A DNA stretch of 64,000 nucleotides, taken from positions 124,001 to 188,000 of the forward strand of contig BMTH01000004.1 of NCBI GenBank assembly GCA_014649575.1. The letters run 5' to 3'. Origin of the DNA: Streptomyces griseoincarnatus. GTDB taxonomy: Bacteria; Actinomycetota; Actinomycetes; Streptomycetales; Streptomycetaceae. A program made the position numbers and the translations under genes. The notes under the pieces were generated by a model, which made no database searches, had not been told where the DNA came from, and saw nothing but the letters and a program-made list of their open reading frames with translations. Shown in pieces: positions 42,889 to 52,207 of this stretch. Every line of letters starts with the position of its first letter. Within the stretch, counting starts at the first letter, position 1.

Positions 42889-45096
42889 TCACCGCACCGC
42901 GTAGCCGAAGTACTCGCCGTGGGCGGGGAGTCCGCCCTGGCCCGGCCGGTACGTCGTGGCGGGCGCGCTGGTGCCGCCCGTCACGGCGTTCGGGAACGGC
43001 AGGACGTGCACGGCCCCGGTCGCGGCGGGCCCGTAGGGCATGCCGACGTAGAGGTTCCGCGGGGTGAAGTGGATGCTCGTGCCCATCTTGGCGCCGGCGC
43101 TCGGGGGCCCCGGGACGCCGTCGCCGTCGCCGGCCTCGATCCACGAGTCGTTCGCGCCCGCCGCGCCCATCAGGGAGAAGGTGTGGACGGCGCCGGCGTC
43201 GGTGACGCCCGCGAGGTCCTCACCGGGGACACCCACGGCGACCTTCAGCGTCTCGGCCGAACCGACCTGGCGCGGCGCGGTGTTGACGGCGCTCAGGGAC
43301 GCGCCCGTGCGGTCGCCCGCCTCGATGGTGCCGGAGCGGTCGTCGGTCCCCGAGCCCTGGTTGAGCGCGCGCAGGTAGTCCCAGGTGCCGTCGCCCTTGA
43401 TGTGCAGGAGGAGGACGTTGCCCGCCTCGGCCAGCTGCGCGCCGCCGGTCTCGGCCGCCAGGGCCTCGCCCGGCGCGCCGACCGCGAGGATCGAGTCGGT
43501 GGCCGCGGCCGCGCCGGCGGGGCGGTAGGCGACGAGCGCGAGGGCCTGACCGAACTTGTCACCGGCCTCGGCCCCGGCGTTGATCTTCTCGTTGTCCTGG
43601 TCCAGTCCCGTGACCAGGGTGGGCCGTCCGGCGGCGTCCAGCGTGTGGCTGAACACGGCGAGGTTGCCGGCGTTCGCGTCGCCGCCGATGGCGTCGCCGG
43701 GAGCGCCCATGGCGATGTAGTTGGAGTCGCCCGTCACGGCCGTGCCGAAGGCGTCGTTCGCCTCGGCCGCGCCGGGCACGCCGGGCGAGTCCTGGTTGAT
43801 GTCGGTGCTGGTGTCGCCGTGCACGTAGAAGGCGGCGCCCGCCTTGGCGAGCGAACCGATCGACTCGCCCGGCGCGCCGATCAGGACCCACGGCCTGCCC
43901 TCGGCGGTGGTGCCCGCCTCGAGGGCGGCGCCCATCCGGTCGTTGCTCTCGGGCGTGGCGGTGCCGATGGAGCCGGTGCCGGCGCCCTGCTCGAGGTGGC
44001 GCGCGGCCGGACCGGTGCCGAGACCGTTCCTGCCGCCGAACAGGATGTCGACGAAACCGGCGTCGGTCGCGGTGCCGAGATCCTCCTCCGACGCGGACAC
44101 CACGAGGTCGGTGTAGCCGTCCTCGTTGTAGTCGACGGTCGCGAGGTGGTTGCCGAAGTGGTCGCCGGGCTCGGAGCCGCCGGGCACCCAGTCGAGGTCC
44201 TGGGTGATCTCGGCGGTGCCCTTGCCGCCGCCGTACACGACCCGGACCAGACCCGCGGTGGTGTCGCCGCCGACCGTGGCCATCGGGTCGCCGACGGCTA
44301 TGTCCTCGACGGCGTCGCCGTTGAAGTCGGTGATGCGGGTGGCGCCGGTCTTCTGGGCGACCCAGGCGGCGAGGTCGTCGACGCGCGCGACGACGCCCGC
44401 CGTGGAGGTCTGCGTCTCGTCGGTGCCGAGGCAACCGCCCTGGGACGACTGGCTGGTGAGGCCGACCAGCGTGCCGCCGGAGAGGACCGGGCCGCCGGCG
44501 TCGCCCATGCAGGCGGCGACCCCGCCCTTGCCGGTGACGTTCACTGAGGTGCCCGCGGTGGAGTCCACGGTGTGGACGCCGGTGTGCAGCTCGTTCGGCG
44601 CCCACACCGTCTTCGTCCGGCCGTATCCGGCGAAGGTCAGCTCCGCGCCGGCCGCGGGCGCGCCGCCGGCGAACGCCGCCGGGGTCACGGAGGTGACCGG
44701 CCGGCTGAGGCGGGCCAGCACCACGTCACGGTCCGTGCGCGGTACGAGCTCGACGACGCGGCGCTCGGCGCCCTGCGTGCCGGTGAGGTCGGACCGGCCG
44801 ACCACCGCGGTCGTCGCCTTGGCGGGAACGCCGGCCGGGACGGCGAGCGAGGCGGCCGGGTCCTCGGCGAAGCAACTGGCCGCGGTCAGCAGCCACTCCG
44901 GGTCCACCAGGACGGCGGAGCAGCCGCGGTCGTGGGCGCCGACGGTGATCTTCGCCGTGTAGGCGTACGTGGTGTCCGAGGCGGCCACCGGCGTACCGCC
45001 GGTGACGGCGAGGGCGGGCGCCGCGCTCAGCGCGAGCGACCCGGCGGCCAGGACGGCGCAGAGCCCGGCCGGCCGAGGACGTCTGATGAAGGACAT
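42889..45096 (-). CDS. Secreted trypsin-fold pseudo-protease with FG-GAP repeats
   Basis: This 735-aa exported protein has a signal peptide (about 1-30, APALA) and a mature start VTGG, like trypsins. The trypsin fold (about 31-255) has WLLTAASCF, so Ser74 replaces the catalytic His, and GDAGGPV, so Ala200 replaces the catalytic Ser; only the Asp (RDVVLARL, near 124) remains. It cannot be a working serine protease of the usual kind. From about 260 to 735 there are seven or so FG-GAP/VCBS beta-propeller repeats with calcium-type loops (DFNGDAVED, DYNEDGYTD). The ATG at 45096 follows GAGGAA. It is the last gene of a four-gene export operon. Confidence 0.88.
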   Translation of the reverse strand: MSFIRRPRPAGLCAVLAAGSLALSAAPALAVTGGTPVAASDTTYAYTAKITVGAHDRGCSAVLVDPEWLLTAASCFAEDPAASLAVPAGVPAKATTAVVGRSDLTGTQGAERRVVELVPRTDRDVVLARLSRPVTSVTPAAFAGGAPAAGAELTFAGYGRTKTVWAPNELHTGVHTVDSTAGTSVNVTGKGGVAACMGDAGGPVLSGGTLVGLTSQSSQGGCLGTDETQTSTAGVVARVDDLAAWVAQKTGATRITDFNGDAVEDIAVGDPMATVGGDTTAGLVRVVYGGGKGTAEITQDLDWVPGGSEPGDHFGNHLATVDYNEDGYTDLVVSASEEDLGTATDAGFVDILFGGRNGLGTGPAARHLEQGAGTGSIGTATPESNDRMGAALEAGTTAEGRPWVLIGAPGESIGSLAKAGAAFYVHGDTSTDINQDSPGVPGAAEANDAFGTAVTGDSNYIAMGAPGDAIGGDANAGNLAVFSHTLDAAGRPTLVTGLDQDNEKINAGAEAGDKFGQALALVAYRPAGAAAATDSILAVGAPGEALAAETGGAQLAEAGNVLLLHIKGDGTWDYLRALNQGSGTDDRSGTIEAGDRTGASLSAVNTAPRQVGSAETLKVAVGVPGEDLAGVTDAGAVHTFSLMGAAGANDSWIEAGDGDGVPGPPSAGAKMGTSIHFTPRNLYVGMPYGPAATGAVHVLPFPNAVTGGTSAPATTYRPGQGGLPAHGEYFGYAVR

Positions 45097-45131
45097 GAAA
45101 GTGGGTTCCTCAATCATGGGGAGGCGTGGCT

Positions 45132-45629
45132 TCAGTTGGTGACGTGGATCTCGACCAGTACGTGCTCCCGGCCGTCGACGGACTCGCCGACGCCCGCCCA
45201 GGTGTCCGCCGGGATGTCGTACTCGACCTGGTCGTCCTCGGCCGTCATCTCCAGGTGGGTGTTGGCGGAGTCGTCCGTCTTCACCCCGTGCACCGCGGGC
45301 AGTTCGAGGGTCAGGAAGCCGGTGTCGGCGGTGACCTCGAAGCAGACGTCCTCGCGGTCGCGGGCGAGGAACCGCAGCAGGTCGGCCCCGGCGGCGCAGT
45401 CGGCGAGCACGATGTGGCCGTCGCCGCGCTTGAGGACGATGTCCTGCTCGGCCAGGATCGTGTCGGCGTTCGGGTAGGCGTAGTCCTCGACGGCGTAGCC
45501 GGGCGTGTCGCCTGCGACGGCCTCGGTGGGGGAACCGGCGGCGCCGCCCTGGGCGAGCACGGCCCAGGCCAGCGCGCCGGCGGTGGCCGCGACGCCCAGC
45601 AGGCGCACGAGTGCGTTGCGTGTCTTCAT
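45132..45629 (-). CDS. Small secreted protein of the ALF operon
   Basis: A 165-aa protein with an N-terminal signal segment (RNALVRLLGVAATAGALAWA) and a mature acidic, beta-rich domain with two cysteines (LADCAAG and DVCFEV) that may form a disulphide. No family is recognised. A GTG one codon upstream is an alternative start. It lies between the lipoprotein gene (55 bp away) and the pseudo-protease gene (35 bp), so all belong to one operon. Confidence 0.75.
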   Translation of the reverse strand: MKTRNALVRLLGVAATAGALAWAVLAQGGAAGSPTEAVAGDTPGYAVEDYAYPNADTILAEQDIVLKRGDGHIVLADCAAGADLLRFLARDREDVCFEVTADTGFLTLELPAVHGVKTDDSANTHLEMTAEDDQVEYDIPADTWAGVGESVDGREHVLVEIHVTN

Positions 45630-45684
45630 CACAGTCCTAGATGGTCGGATCTCTCGGGCTCGCGCCCTTGGGGAAGAGGGCGGC

Positions 45685-46074
45685 TCAGCTCGCCCTGTCG
45701 TACGTCTGCGTCACGGGACCGTCGGGATCGAGCTGGAAGTACAGCGTGTCCTGGTCCTCCACGTAGAGCTGGATCCCGCCGGTGGTCCCGAGCCCGCCGT
45801 CCTCCACGCCCAGGTACACGAAGTCGCCGGACGTGCTCGGCCTCTCGTAGTCCCAGGTGCCGCTGAAGTCGGCCGGCCCGGCGCCCTCGTCCGTGGTCAC
45901 CCCGGTGGCCGTGAACGTCCCGTCCGCCGAGAGCTCGATCCGCCCGCCGTCGTCGTTCCGGTACACACCGGGCAGTTCGAGCGGGTCGACCTCCTCCGAG
46001 CACCCCGAGACGAGCAGGGCGGAAGCGGCGAGCACGGCGGACAGCCACCGTGCCCGTGCCGTCCCGCGCGTCAC
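45685..46074 (-). CDS. Small lipoprotein of the ALF operon
   Basis: A 129-aa protein with a signal sequence and lipobox LVSGC (Cys about 25), so it is anchored to the outer face of the membrane. The mature part is a compact beta-rich domain with GVYRNDDGGRIELS and FSGTWDYERP, resembling small lipocalin-like or immunity-type folds. Its GTG start overlaps the stop of the ALF-repeat gene, so both are made in fixed ratio. This tight pairing resembles toxin/immunity gene pairs, but nothing else proves it. Confidence 0.8.
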   Translation of the reverse strand: MTRGTARARWLSAVLAASALLVSGCSEEVDPLELPGVYRNDDGGRIELSADGTFTATGVTTDEGAGPADFSGTWDYERPSTSGDFVYLGVEDGGLGTTGGIQLYVEDQDTLYFQLDPDGPVTQTYDRAS

Positions 46075-49000
46075 GGGCCGAGGGTGACGTCGAACTCGAT
46101 CACCTGGGTCTTGGGCGACATCGGCCCCTCGTCACCTACGACCTTGTCGACGAACGCGCCCACGGTGTCGCTCCACCAGTCCGTGTACCCGATGACCGGG
46201 GGGTGCGTCGCCGACTCGATGTCCGACTCGTTGTACGCGGTGTACCGCCAGGTGACCGAGCCGTCCGCGTTCTCCCGGACGGGAGTCATACGGACCTGGT
46301 GCGAGCCCAGGAACGTGTACGCGAGGTTGCCGGTGAGCCCGGCCGTGGCGAGCGTGCCGTAGTCGGTGAGGTACTTGCCGACGCCGTCGAAGCCGCTGAG
46401 CTGGTAGTCGTACATGTAGGTCTTGCCCAGCTGGTACTTCCCGGTGCGCTGCCACTCGCTGAGGAAGTACGCGATCACGCCCCTGGTGTGCGCGTGCTCG
46501 CGGTAGAGACGGGTGAACTCGTCGTTCGGGCCGAAGCACTGCGCCCGGGGGCCGTCGCCGGTCAGCCAGCTCAGGCCCAGCTCCCACGGGTTGGTGCTGT
46601 TGCTGTGCTCGATCGGGTCGCCGAACGGCGTCAGACAGCTCTCCGCGCCGTCGGGCAGCCCGGTCTTGCCGTCGATCGGCACCTTGGAGTTGTCGATGGC
46701 GTCCTGGATCGCCTGCCGGATCGCGGCCTGGATCACCAGGATCCGCGCCTCGGTGGCGGCCCTCGCCGCCTGGGCGTAGGACTTGCCGGCCGCCAGCTCC
46801 GCCTGCCGCGCCTTCGTCGCGGAGGCCTGCGCGTCGGCGGCGTAGGCCGCGGCGGTCGAGGCGGAGCGCACGGCCCGGTTGGCCGCGTCCCGCGCCACGG
46901 CGCTCGCCCTGCGGGCCGTCGCGGCGGCGCTCGCGGCCGTCTCGGCGGACCTGGCGGCGGAGGCGGCGGAGGCTTCCGCGGCCTCCGCGTTCCTGCGGGC
47001 CTCCTCGGCGGAGGCCTTGGCGTCGGCCGCCCAGCCCTTCGCCTTGTCGGACCACTCGGTGGCCTCCTCGGCGGCCTGGCGGGCGAGCGCCGCGGCCTCG
47101 GAGGCATACGCCGCGTCCTCGAGCGCGTCCTGCGCGACCTTGGCCGCCCGGGCGATGGCCGCGCGGATCGCGCTGATGTGCGTGGCGTGGTCGTGGTCGA
47201 TGCGCGCGAACTCGTACTGAGTCGTCCCGATGAACTGGCGCAGCATGTGCGTGTCGCCCTCGAGCGCGACCTGCGCAGCGGCCCGTACGTAGGGACCGCC
47301 GCTCGCCAGCAGCGTGGTGGCCGCCACCCGGTCGTCCTCGTGGACGGCCTTGGCGCGCTCCACGTGCAGGAAGGTGTGCAGCGCCTCGGCGGAGCCGTCC
47401 GCCAGGGCGGCCTCGGCGGCCCTGCGTACGGCGGTGCCGGTGGTGGGGTCGGCGAGGAGCGTGGTGACCTCCACCTCGTTGTCGTCCCGGGCCGCCTCGA
47501 CCGCGCCCCTCTCCAGGAACGTCCTGATGGTGGCGGCGTCCTCGGTGCCCAGCGCCGTGGCGGCGGCCTCGGCCACGTTGCGCGTGGAGATCGCGGCGAC
47601 GGCCGCCGCGTTCTCCGCGTTGTCCTGCTCCAGGGCGATCAGCCGGTCGGCCTCGATCCAGCGCAGGACGTCCTCGTCCGAGCCGGCCAGCGCGAACTCG
47701 GCGGCCTCCCGGGTCCACGTACCGGACCGGTCGAGGAGCAGGACGGCGGCCTGCCGCCCCTTGTCCACGGCCTCCCCGGTCCGGCCCTCGGCGAACGCCG
47801 TGTCCATCGCGGTGATCAGCGCGAGCAGTTCCTCGGAGAGCCGGGTCTGCTGGGTCCGCCGCTGGTTGGCGCGCTCCAGCAGGTCGGTCTCCTCGCGCCG
47901 CTGCTGCCGGGCGACCTCGATCGCTTCCTCGGTCTCCTCGTTCAGCCGGGCGATCTCGGCCTCACGGGCCTCCTGCTCGACCTCCCGCGCCTCGGTGACG
48001 GCGTCGTAGGCCTTGTTCGCGGCTTCGACGGCGGCGTTCGCGGCGGCCGTGGAGCGGTTGGCGTAGTCCACGGCCTTGCCGGCGTTGAGGGCCGCCTCCT
48101 CGGCGGCGAGGGCAGCCTTGTCCGCGTGGTCGGCCGCGCTGTCGGCGGCGGCGGCCGCGGTGCGCGCGGCGGCCGCCGACCTGCGGGACAGGGCCGAGGC
48201 CCGGCTCGCGGCCGCGGTGGCCCGTCCCGCCGCGGCCTCGGCGACGGCGGCCTGGCGCTGCGCCTCGGCGGCCTGGGACTGCGCGGCGCCGGAGGCCGCG
48301 GCGGCGTCGGCCGAAGCGCGCGCGGCGGCGGCCGAGTCGACCGCGGCACCGGCGGCGGCGAGGCCCGCGGACTCCGCGGCGTCGGAGGCGAGGGCCGCGA
48401 GCCGGGCCTTCGCGGCCACGGTACGGACCCAGCTGACCATCGCCTTCGCGGCCTGCGCCGCCTGGTTGGCGGCCTCCGCCATGTTCGCGTTCTTCGACGC
48501 GCTGATGGCGGCGTGGTAGGCACGCGACGCGGCGCGCCCCGCCGATGCGGCCGCGGCGGCGGCGGCGTTCGCGGCGGACACCGAGCGCCGGGCGGCGGCC
48601 TGCGCGGTACGCGAGGCGGACACCGCGGTCGAGGCGGCGGCCGCGGCTCCCTGGGCGGCCCGCGCCGCCTTGTTCGCCGCCTTCGCCGAGCGCTGCACGT
48701 CCTGTTCGGCGGCCAGGGCCTCGGCCTTCGCCTCCAGCGCGGCCGCCTTGGCCTTCTCGGCGGCCTGGACCGCCTGCTGCGACAGCTCGACGGCCTCGTC
48801 GGTCCTGCGCTCGGCGAGCTTGCCCTCCGACTCCACGATCTTGACCAGCTGCTGGATCGTGGCCGTCTCCTCGTCCCGCGCCCGGGCGATGTACTGCCCC
48901 GTCGTCAGGAACCACTGGATGGCCCGCGGTGACCCGTCGTCGAGCGCCCGCTCGGCGTACTCCCGCACCTGCGGCGAGGCGGTGACGAGGATCGTGGTCA

Positions 49001-49589
49001 CCTGGACGCGCCGGTCCTCGTGGAGCGCGTCGTACTGCCCGCCGCTGAGGAAGGACCGCAGCGCGAAGTCCGTCCCGGCCGTCAGCGCCTCGGAGGACTC
49101 GCGCTTCACGGCCTTGCCGCCGTGCGCGTTGACCGTGGTGACGGCCACCCGCAGGTCCTCGCGCACCGCCGACTGGAAGCCGCCTCCCAGGTAGGCGGCG
49201 ACGGCCGCGTCCCCGCCGGACAGCGCCTCCCCGATCCCCGCCCGCGTCGCCTTGCCCGCGCTGACCAGGGCCTGGGTGAGGACGAACCGGTTGTCCTCGG
49301 CCAGGGCCGCCGGCAGCCGCTCGCCGAGGAACGCGGTCACCTCGTCCGCGTTGCCCACGAGCGCCGCCGCCGCGGCCGTGCGCACCGCCCGGCCGCCCGT
49401 CCGGTACGCCCGCACGGCCTTGGCGCGGTCGGTGTCGGGCAGCCCCACGCCGCCGTCGGCCGGCGCCGGGTCCGCCGCGTACGCGGGCCGGGACCCGAAC
49501 ACCCCCAGGGGCAGCGCGGTACCCGCCGCGATCCCGCCCAGGATGGCCAATGACTGGCGTCTGCTGAATGTCTCCCGTGCCCCTGGCAT
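46071..49589 (-). CDS. Tat-exported ALF-repeat / coiled-coil protein
   Basis: This 1172-aa protein has a Tat signal (FSRRQSLAIL, cleavage near AYA), a first block of ALF repeats (about 50-255, units of about 45 residues), a long Ala-rich coiled coil (about 260-580), a second ALF block (about 585-800), a second Ala-rich coiled coil (about 800-955), and a C-terminal globular domain (about 960-1172) with two cysteines and aromatic motifs such as YLTDYGTLATAG. The ATG at 49589 follows GAAGGGG. ALF proteins are widespread in Streptomyces but have no known role. It heads the four-gene export operon. Confidence 0.88.
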   Translation of the reverse strand: MPGARETFSRRQSLAILGGIAAGTALPLGVFGSRPAYAADPAPADGGVGLPDTDRAKAVRAYRTGGRAVRTAAAAALVGNADEVTAFLGERLPAALAEDNRFVLTQALVSAGKATRAGIGEALSGGDAAVAAYLGGGFQSAVREDLRVAVTTVNAHGGKAVKRESSEALTAGTDFALRSFLSGGQYDALHEDRRVQVTTILVTASPQVREYAERALDDGSPRAIQWFLTTGQYIARARDEETATIQQLVKIVESEGKLAERRTDEAVELSQQAVQAAEKAKAAALEAKAEALAAEQDVQRSAKAANKAARAAQGAAAAASTAVSASRTAQAAARRSVSAANAAAAAAASAGRAASRAYHAAISASKNANMAEAANQAAQAAKAMVSWVRTVAAKARLAALASDAAESAGLAAAGAAVDSAAAARASADAAAASGAAQSQAAEAQRQAAVAEAAAGRATAAASRASALSRRSAAAARTAAAAADSAADHADKAALAAEEAALNAGKAVDYANRSTAAANAAVEAANKAYDAVTEAREVEQEAREAEIARLNEETEEAIEVARQQRREETDLLERANQRRTQQTRLSEELLALITAMDTAFAEGRTGEAVDKGRQAAVLLLDRSGTWTREAAEFALAGSDEDVLRWIEADRLIALEQDNAENAAAVAAISTRNVAEAAATALGTEDAATIRTFLERGAVEAARDDNEVEVTTLLADPTTGTAVRRAAEAALADGSAEALHTFLHVERAKAVHEDDRVAATTLLASGGPYVRAAAQVALEGDTHMLRQFIGTTQYEFARIDHDHATHISAIRAAIARAAKVAQDALEDAAYASEAAALARQAAEEATEWSDKAKGWAADAKASAEEARRNAEAAEASAASAARSAETAASAAATARRASAVARDAANRAVRSASTAAAYAADAQASATKARQAELAAGKSYAQAARAATEARILVIQAAIRQAIQDAIDNSKVPIDGKTGLPDGAESCLTPFGDPIEHSNSTNPWELGLSWLTGDGPRAQCFGPNDEFTRLYREHAHTRGVIAYFLSEWQRTGKYQLGKTYMYDYQLSGFDGVGKYLTDYGTLATAGLTGNLAYTFLGSHQVRMTPVRENADGSVTWRYTAYNESDIESATHPPVIGYTDWWSDTVGAFVDKVVGDEGPMSPKTQVIEFDVTLGP

Positions 49590-49955
49590 CGAGACCCCCT
49601 TCTCGGCTCCGAGGGGACATCCCGCCACCCCCCGTGGTTCAAGTCCCTTATCGAATCCGGATCTTGGTGGCTCGTCCAACGTGATAAACGGGTGGGAACA
49701 GGGTTAACCCACGGTTACCCGGGGTGATGCCCGTCACCATGGGAAACAGTTGTAACGCTCTCGGTAACGAAGTGCTTCAGTCTCCGAATTGGCTGAAATG
49801 CAGCGGCTGACGTCAAGCGGCGCTTCGACCCGCGGCGTGGCGTGAACTCGCCGATGGCCGGTTCTCGCGGGTCGTGGGGCGGGCTTCGTTATCTCGGTGC
49901 GGCGAGCGGGTCCCGGTGGCCGTGGTGACGGGTGCACGTGCCTGTACCCGGGCGG

Positions 49956-49966
49956 CGAAACTTTCG
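49956..49966. promoter_or_regulatory. CGAAA-N-TTTCG operator
   Basis: CGAAACTTTCG is a perfect 5-1-5 palindrome matching the CGAAA-N-TTTCG motif known upstream of Streptomyces xylanase genes, where a regulator binds to repress without xylan. It lies 305 bp upstream of the xylanase start. Confidence 0.6.
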
Positions 49967-50086
49967 ATCCCTTCACACGGGCTTGCGCCTCGATTGTTTG
50001 GAGGTGCATGCATCCGGGCGAAGGTATACGGCCATCGTGGTGCCTGACCTGTGCTTACACGGTGCGCGAGCCTTGAAGTGTGAAGG

Positions 50087-50120
50087 CGAAGTTTCCGAAA
50101 GGTTGCCGAAACTGTTGACA
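50087..50120 (+). promoter_or_regulatory. Xylanase promoter region with related half-sites
   Basis: CGAAGTTTCCGAAA (50087-50100) contains the palindrome TTTC-C-GAAA, and another CCGAAAC follows at 50106-50112. A consensus -35 TTGACA lies at 50115-50120, with a loose -10 about 17 bp on. The arrangement fits a repressor site next to a -35 box. Confidence 0.55.
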
Positions 50121-50270
50121 CGCTCATGTCCGCCTACGAACACTGTGGCCACCGCACGACAGCCAACCCCCGTGCCCCAGGCGTTACTTGGGCGTCACGG
50201 AGGTCGGCCCTGCAAGGCAGCGGGTGGCAGCAGCCGCCCAGCCCCCCACCAGCCTTCATCGGGAGGACGC

Positions 50271-50999
50271 ATGAACCAGGACGGCAAGCGGTACGAGTCC
50301 GAGCAGAACCCGCCCCCCTTCAGCGGCCTGAGCCGGCGGGGCTTCCTCGTCGGCGCCGGCGCGGGCGCCGCAGCGGCCGTCGCCGGGTCCGGGCTGCTGC
50401 TGCCCGGCACCGCGCACGCCGCCACCACCATCACCACCAACCAGACCGGGTACGACGGCATGTACTACTCGTTCTGGACCGACGGCGGCGGCTCCGTCTC
50501 CATGACGCTCAACGGCGGCGGCAGTTACAGCACCCGGTGGACCAACTGCGGCAACTTCGTGGCCGGCAAGGGCTGGGCCAACGGCGGGCGCCGGACCGTC
50601 CGGTACACCGGCTGGTTCAACCCGTCGGGCAACGGCTACGGCTGCCTCTACGGCTGGACCTCCAACCCGCTCGTCGAGTACTACATCGTCGACAACTGGG
50701 GCAGCTACCGGCCCACCGGCGAGTACCGGGGCACCGTCCACAGCGACGGCGGCACCTACGACATCTACAAGACGACCCGGTACAACGCCCCCTCCGTCGA
50801 GGGCACTCGCACGTTCGACCAGTACTGGAGCGTCCGGCAGTCCAAGGTGACCAGCGGCTCCGGCACCATCACCACCGGCAACCACTTCGACGCCTGGGCG
50901 CGCGCGGGCATGAACATGGGCCAGTTCAGGTACTACATGATCATGGCGACCGAGGGCTACCAGAGCAGCGGCAGCTCCACCATCACCGTCTCCGGCTGA
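50271..50999 (+). CDS. Endo-1,4-beta-xylanase, family GH11, Tat-exported
   Basis: A 242-aa secreted xylanase. The Tat signal has SRRGFL near residue 21 and cleavage near TAHA (50). The GH11 jelly-roll is complete, with catalytic glutamates Glu136 ([13 protein letters not shown]) and Glu228 ([10 protein letters not shown]). It has no carbohydrate-binding module, like S. lividans XlnC. The ATG at 50271 follows GGGAGGA. Upstream palindromes suggest xylan-dependent control. A strong hairpin follows the stop. Confidence 0.95.
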   Translation: MNQDGKRYESEQNPPPFSGLSRRGFLVGAGAGAAAAVAGSGLLLPGTAHAATTITTNQTGYDGMYYSFWTDGGGSVSMTLNGGGSYSTRWTNCGNFVAGKGWANGGRRTVRYTGWFNPSGNGYGCLYGWTSNPLVEYYIVDNWGSYRPTGEYRGTVHSDGGTYDIYKTTRYNAPSVEGTRTFDQYWSVRQSKVTSGSGTITTGNHFDAWARAGMNMGQFRYYMIMATEGYQSSGSSTITVSG

Positions 51000-51015
51000 C
51001 CCCGGACGCCACGTC

Positions 51016-51059
51016 CTCCCCGGCCGGCGGTCTCACCCTGCGAACCGCCGGTTGGGGAG
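51016..51059 (+). terminator. Terminator of the xylanase gene
   Basis: A 16-bp stem with two G-U pairs, CTCCCCGGCCGGCGGT with ACCGCCGGTTGGGGAG, around a 12-nt loop, 17 bp after the stop. Confidence 0.85.
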
Positions 51060-51079
51060 CTCCACCCCGGGCCGCCATC

Positions 51080-52207
51080 ATGTGGGCCATGCACAGGCCG
51101 CCGCCCCGTCTCCGCGCCCCCGAGTGGTTCACTGCCGACGGGTCGGTCCTGAACGTCGCCCTCGTGTACCCGATGCGAGGGCCCGCGGGCATCTTCGGGC
51201 CCACCTGCGAGTCCTGCGCACGGCTCGCCGCCGAGGAGGTCAACCGGTCCGGCGGTGTGCTCGGCAGGGAGCTACGGCTGGTGGAGGTCGACGGGGGCGC
51301 CGGCCCCCGGCAGGTCGCCGACGAGGTCGAGGCCCTCGTCGCCACCGGCGCCGTGCACGGGGTCACCGGCTGGCACATCTCCTCCGTACGCCAGGCCGTC
51401 GCCCCGCGCATCGCGCACCGCGTGCCGTACGTCTACACCGCCCTGTACGAGGGCGGCGAGCGCACCGACGGCGTCTACCTCACCAGCGAGACGCCCTCCT
51501 GGCAGCTGCTCCCCGCGATGCGGCTGCTCGCCGAGGAGCGGGGCGTGCGCCGCTGGTTCGTCGTCGGCAACGACTACGTGTGGCCCCGGCACACCGCCCG
51601 CGCCGCCCGGCGCTACGCCCGCGAGAGCCGGGGGCGCGTCTGCGGAGAGGCGTATCTCCCGCTCGGCACCGACGAGTTCGCCGGGCTGCTGCGGCGCGTC
51701 GAGCGCGCCGACGCCGACGGGGTGATCGTGCTCCTCGTGGGCAGTGACGCCGTCCGTTTCCACCGGGCGTTCGCCGCCGCCGGACTGGACCGGCGCTGTC
51801 TGCGGCTGTCCACGCTCATGGACGAGAACATGCTCCTCGCCAGCGGCCCCGAGGCCACCGTCGACCTCTTCAGCACGGCCGGCTACTTCGCCTCGCTCGC
51901 CGACCGCAACACCCTCGACTTCCACGGCCGCTACGCCGCGCGCTTCGGCGTCGACGCGCCCGTGCCCGGCAGCCTCGGCGAGTCCTGCTACGAGGGCGTA
52001 CTGCTGCTCGCCGCCCTCGTCGAGCGGGCCCGCACCCTCGACGTGTCCGCCATCGGCGCGGCCGCAGGCGACGTCCGCTACGAAGGGCCGCGCGGGCTGC
52101 TCGGCCTCGACGGACGGCATGTGCGCCAGCGCATCTATCTCGCGCAGGCGGACGGGCCCGACTTCACCGTCCTCGCTCAACTGCGCGCCCCGCACGAGCT
52201 CTTGTGA
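51080..52207 (+). CDS. AmiC/UrtA-like ligand-binding protein without signal peptide
   Basis: This protein of about 375 aa has the type-I periplasmic binding fold (LNVALVYPMRGPAGIFG, AAEEVNRSGGVLGREL) closest in style to AmiC, the cytosolic amide sensor, and to urea/amide binding proteins. It has no signal peptide or lipobox, so it should stay in the cytoplasm and act as a sensor. Starts at 51080 and 51089 are both possible. No AmiR-type antiterminator is nearby. Its 3' end overlaps the convergent MarR gene by 44 bp, and urtA lies just beyond. Confidence 0.78.
   Translation: MWAMHRPPPRLRAPEWFTADGSVLNVALVYPMRGPAGIFGPTCESCARLAAEEVNRSGGVLGRELRLVEVDGGAGPRQVADEVEALVATGAVHGVTGWHISSVRQAVAPRIAHRVPYVYTALYEGGERTDGVYLTSETPSWQLLPAMRLLAEERGVRRWFVVGNDYVWPRHTARAARRYARESRGRVCGEAYLPLGTDEFAGLLRRVERADADGVIVLLVGSDAVRFHRAFAAAGLDRRCLRLSTLMDENMLLASGPEATVDLFSTAGYFASLADRNTLDFHGRYAARFGVDAPVPGSLGESCYEGVLLLAALVERARTLDVSAIGAAAGDVRYEGPRGLLGLDGRHVRQRIYLAQADGPDFTVLAQLRAPHELL

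Larger units (their letters stand above)
49590..50270. other. Divergent intergenic region, ALF operon / xylanase
   Basis: These 681 bp are less GC-rich than the surroundings and regulatory in character. On the ALF side there are paired GTAACG sites (49752-49757 and 49764-49769) and GTTAACC/GGTTACC motifs (about 49702-49719). On the xylanase side there are CGAAA-type palindromes and a TTGACA. No gene is convincing. Confidence 0.6.
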
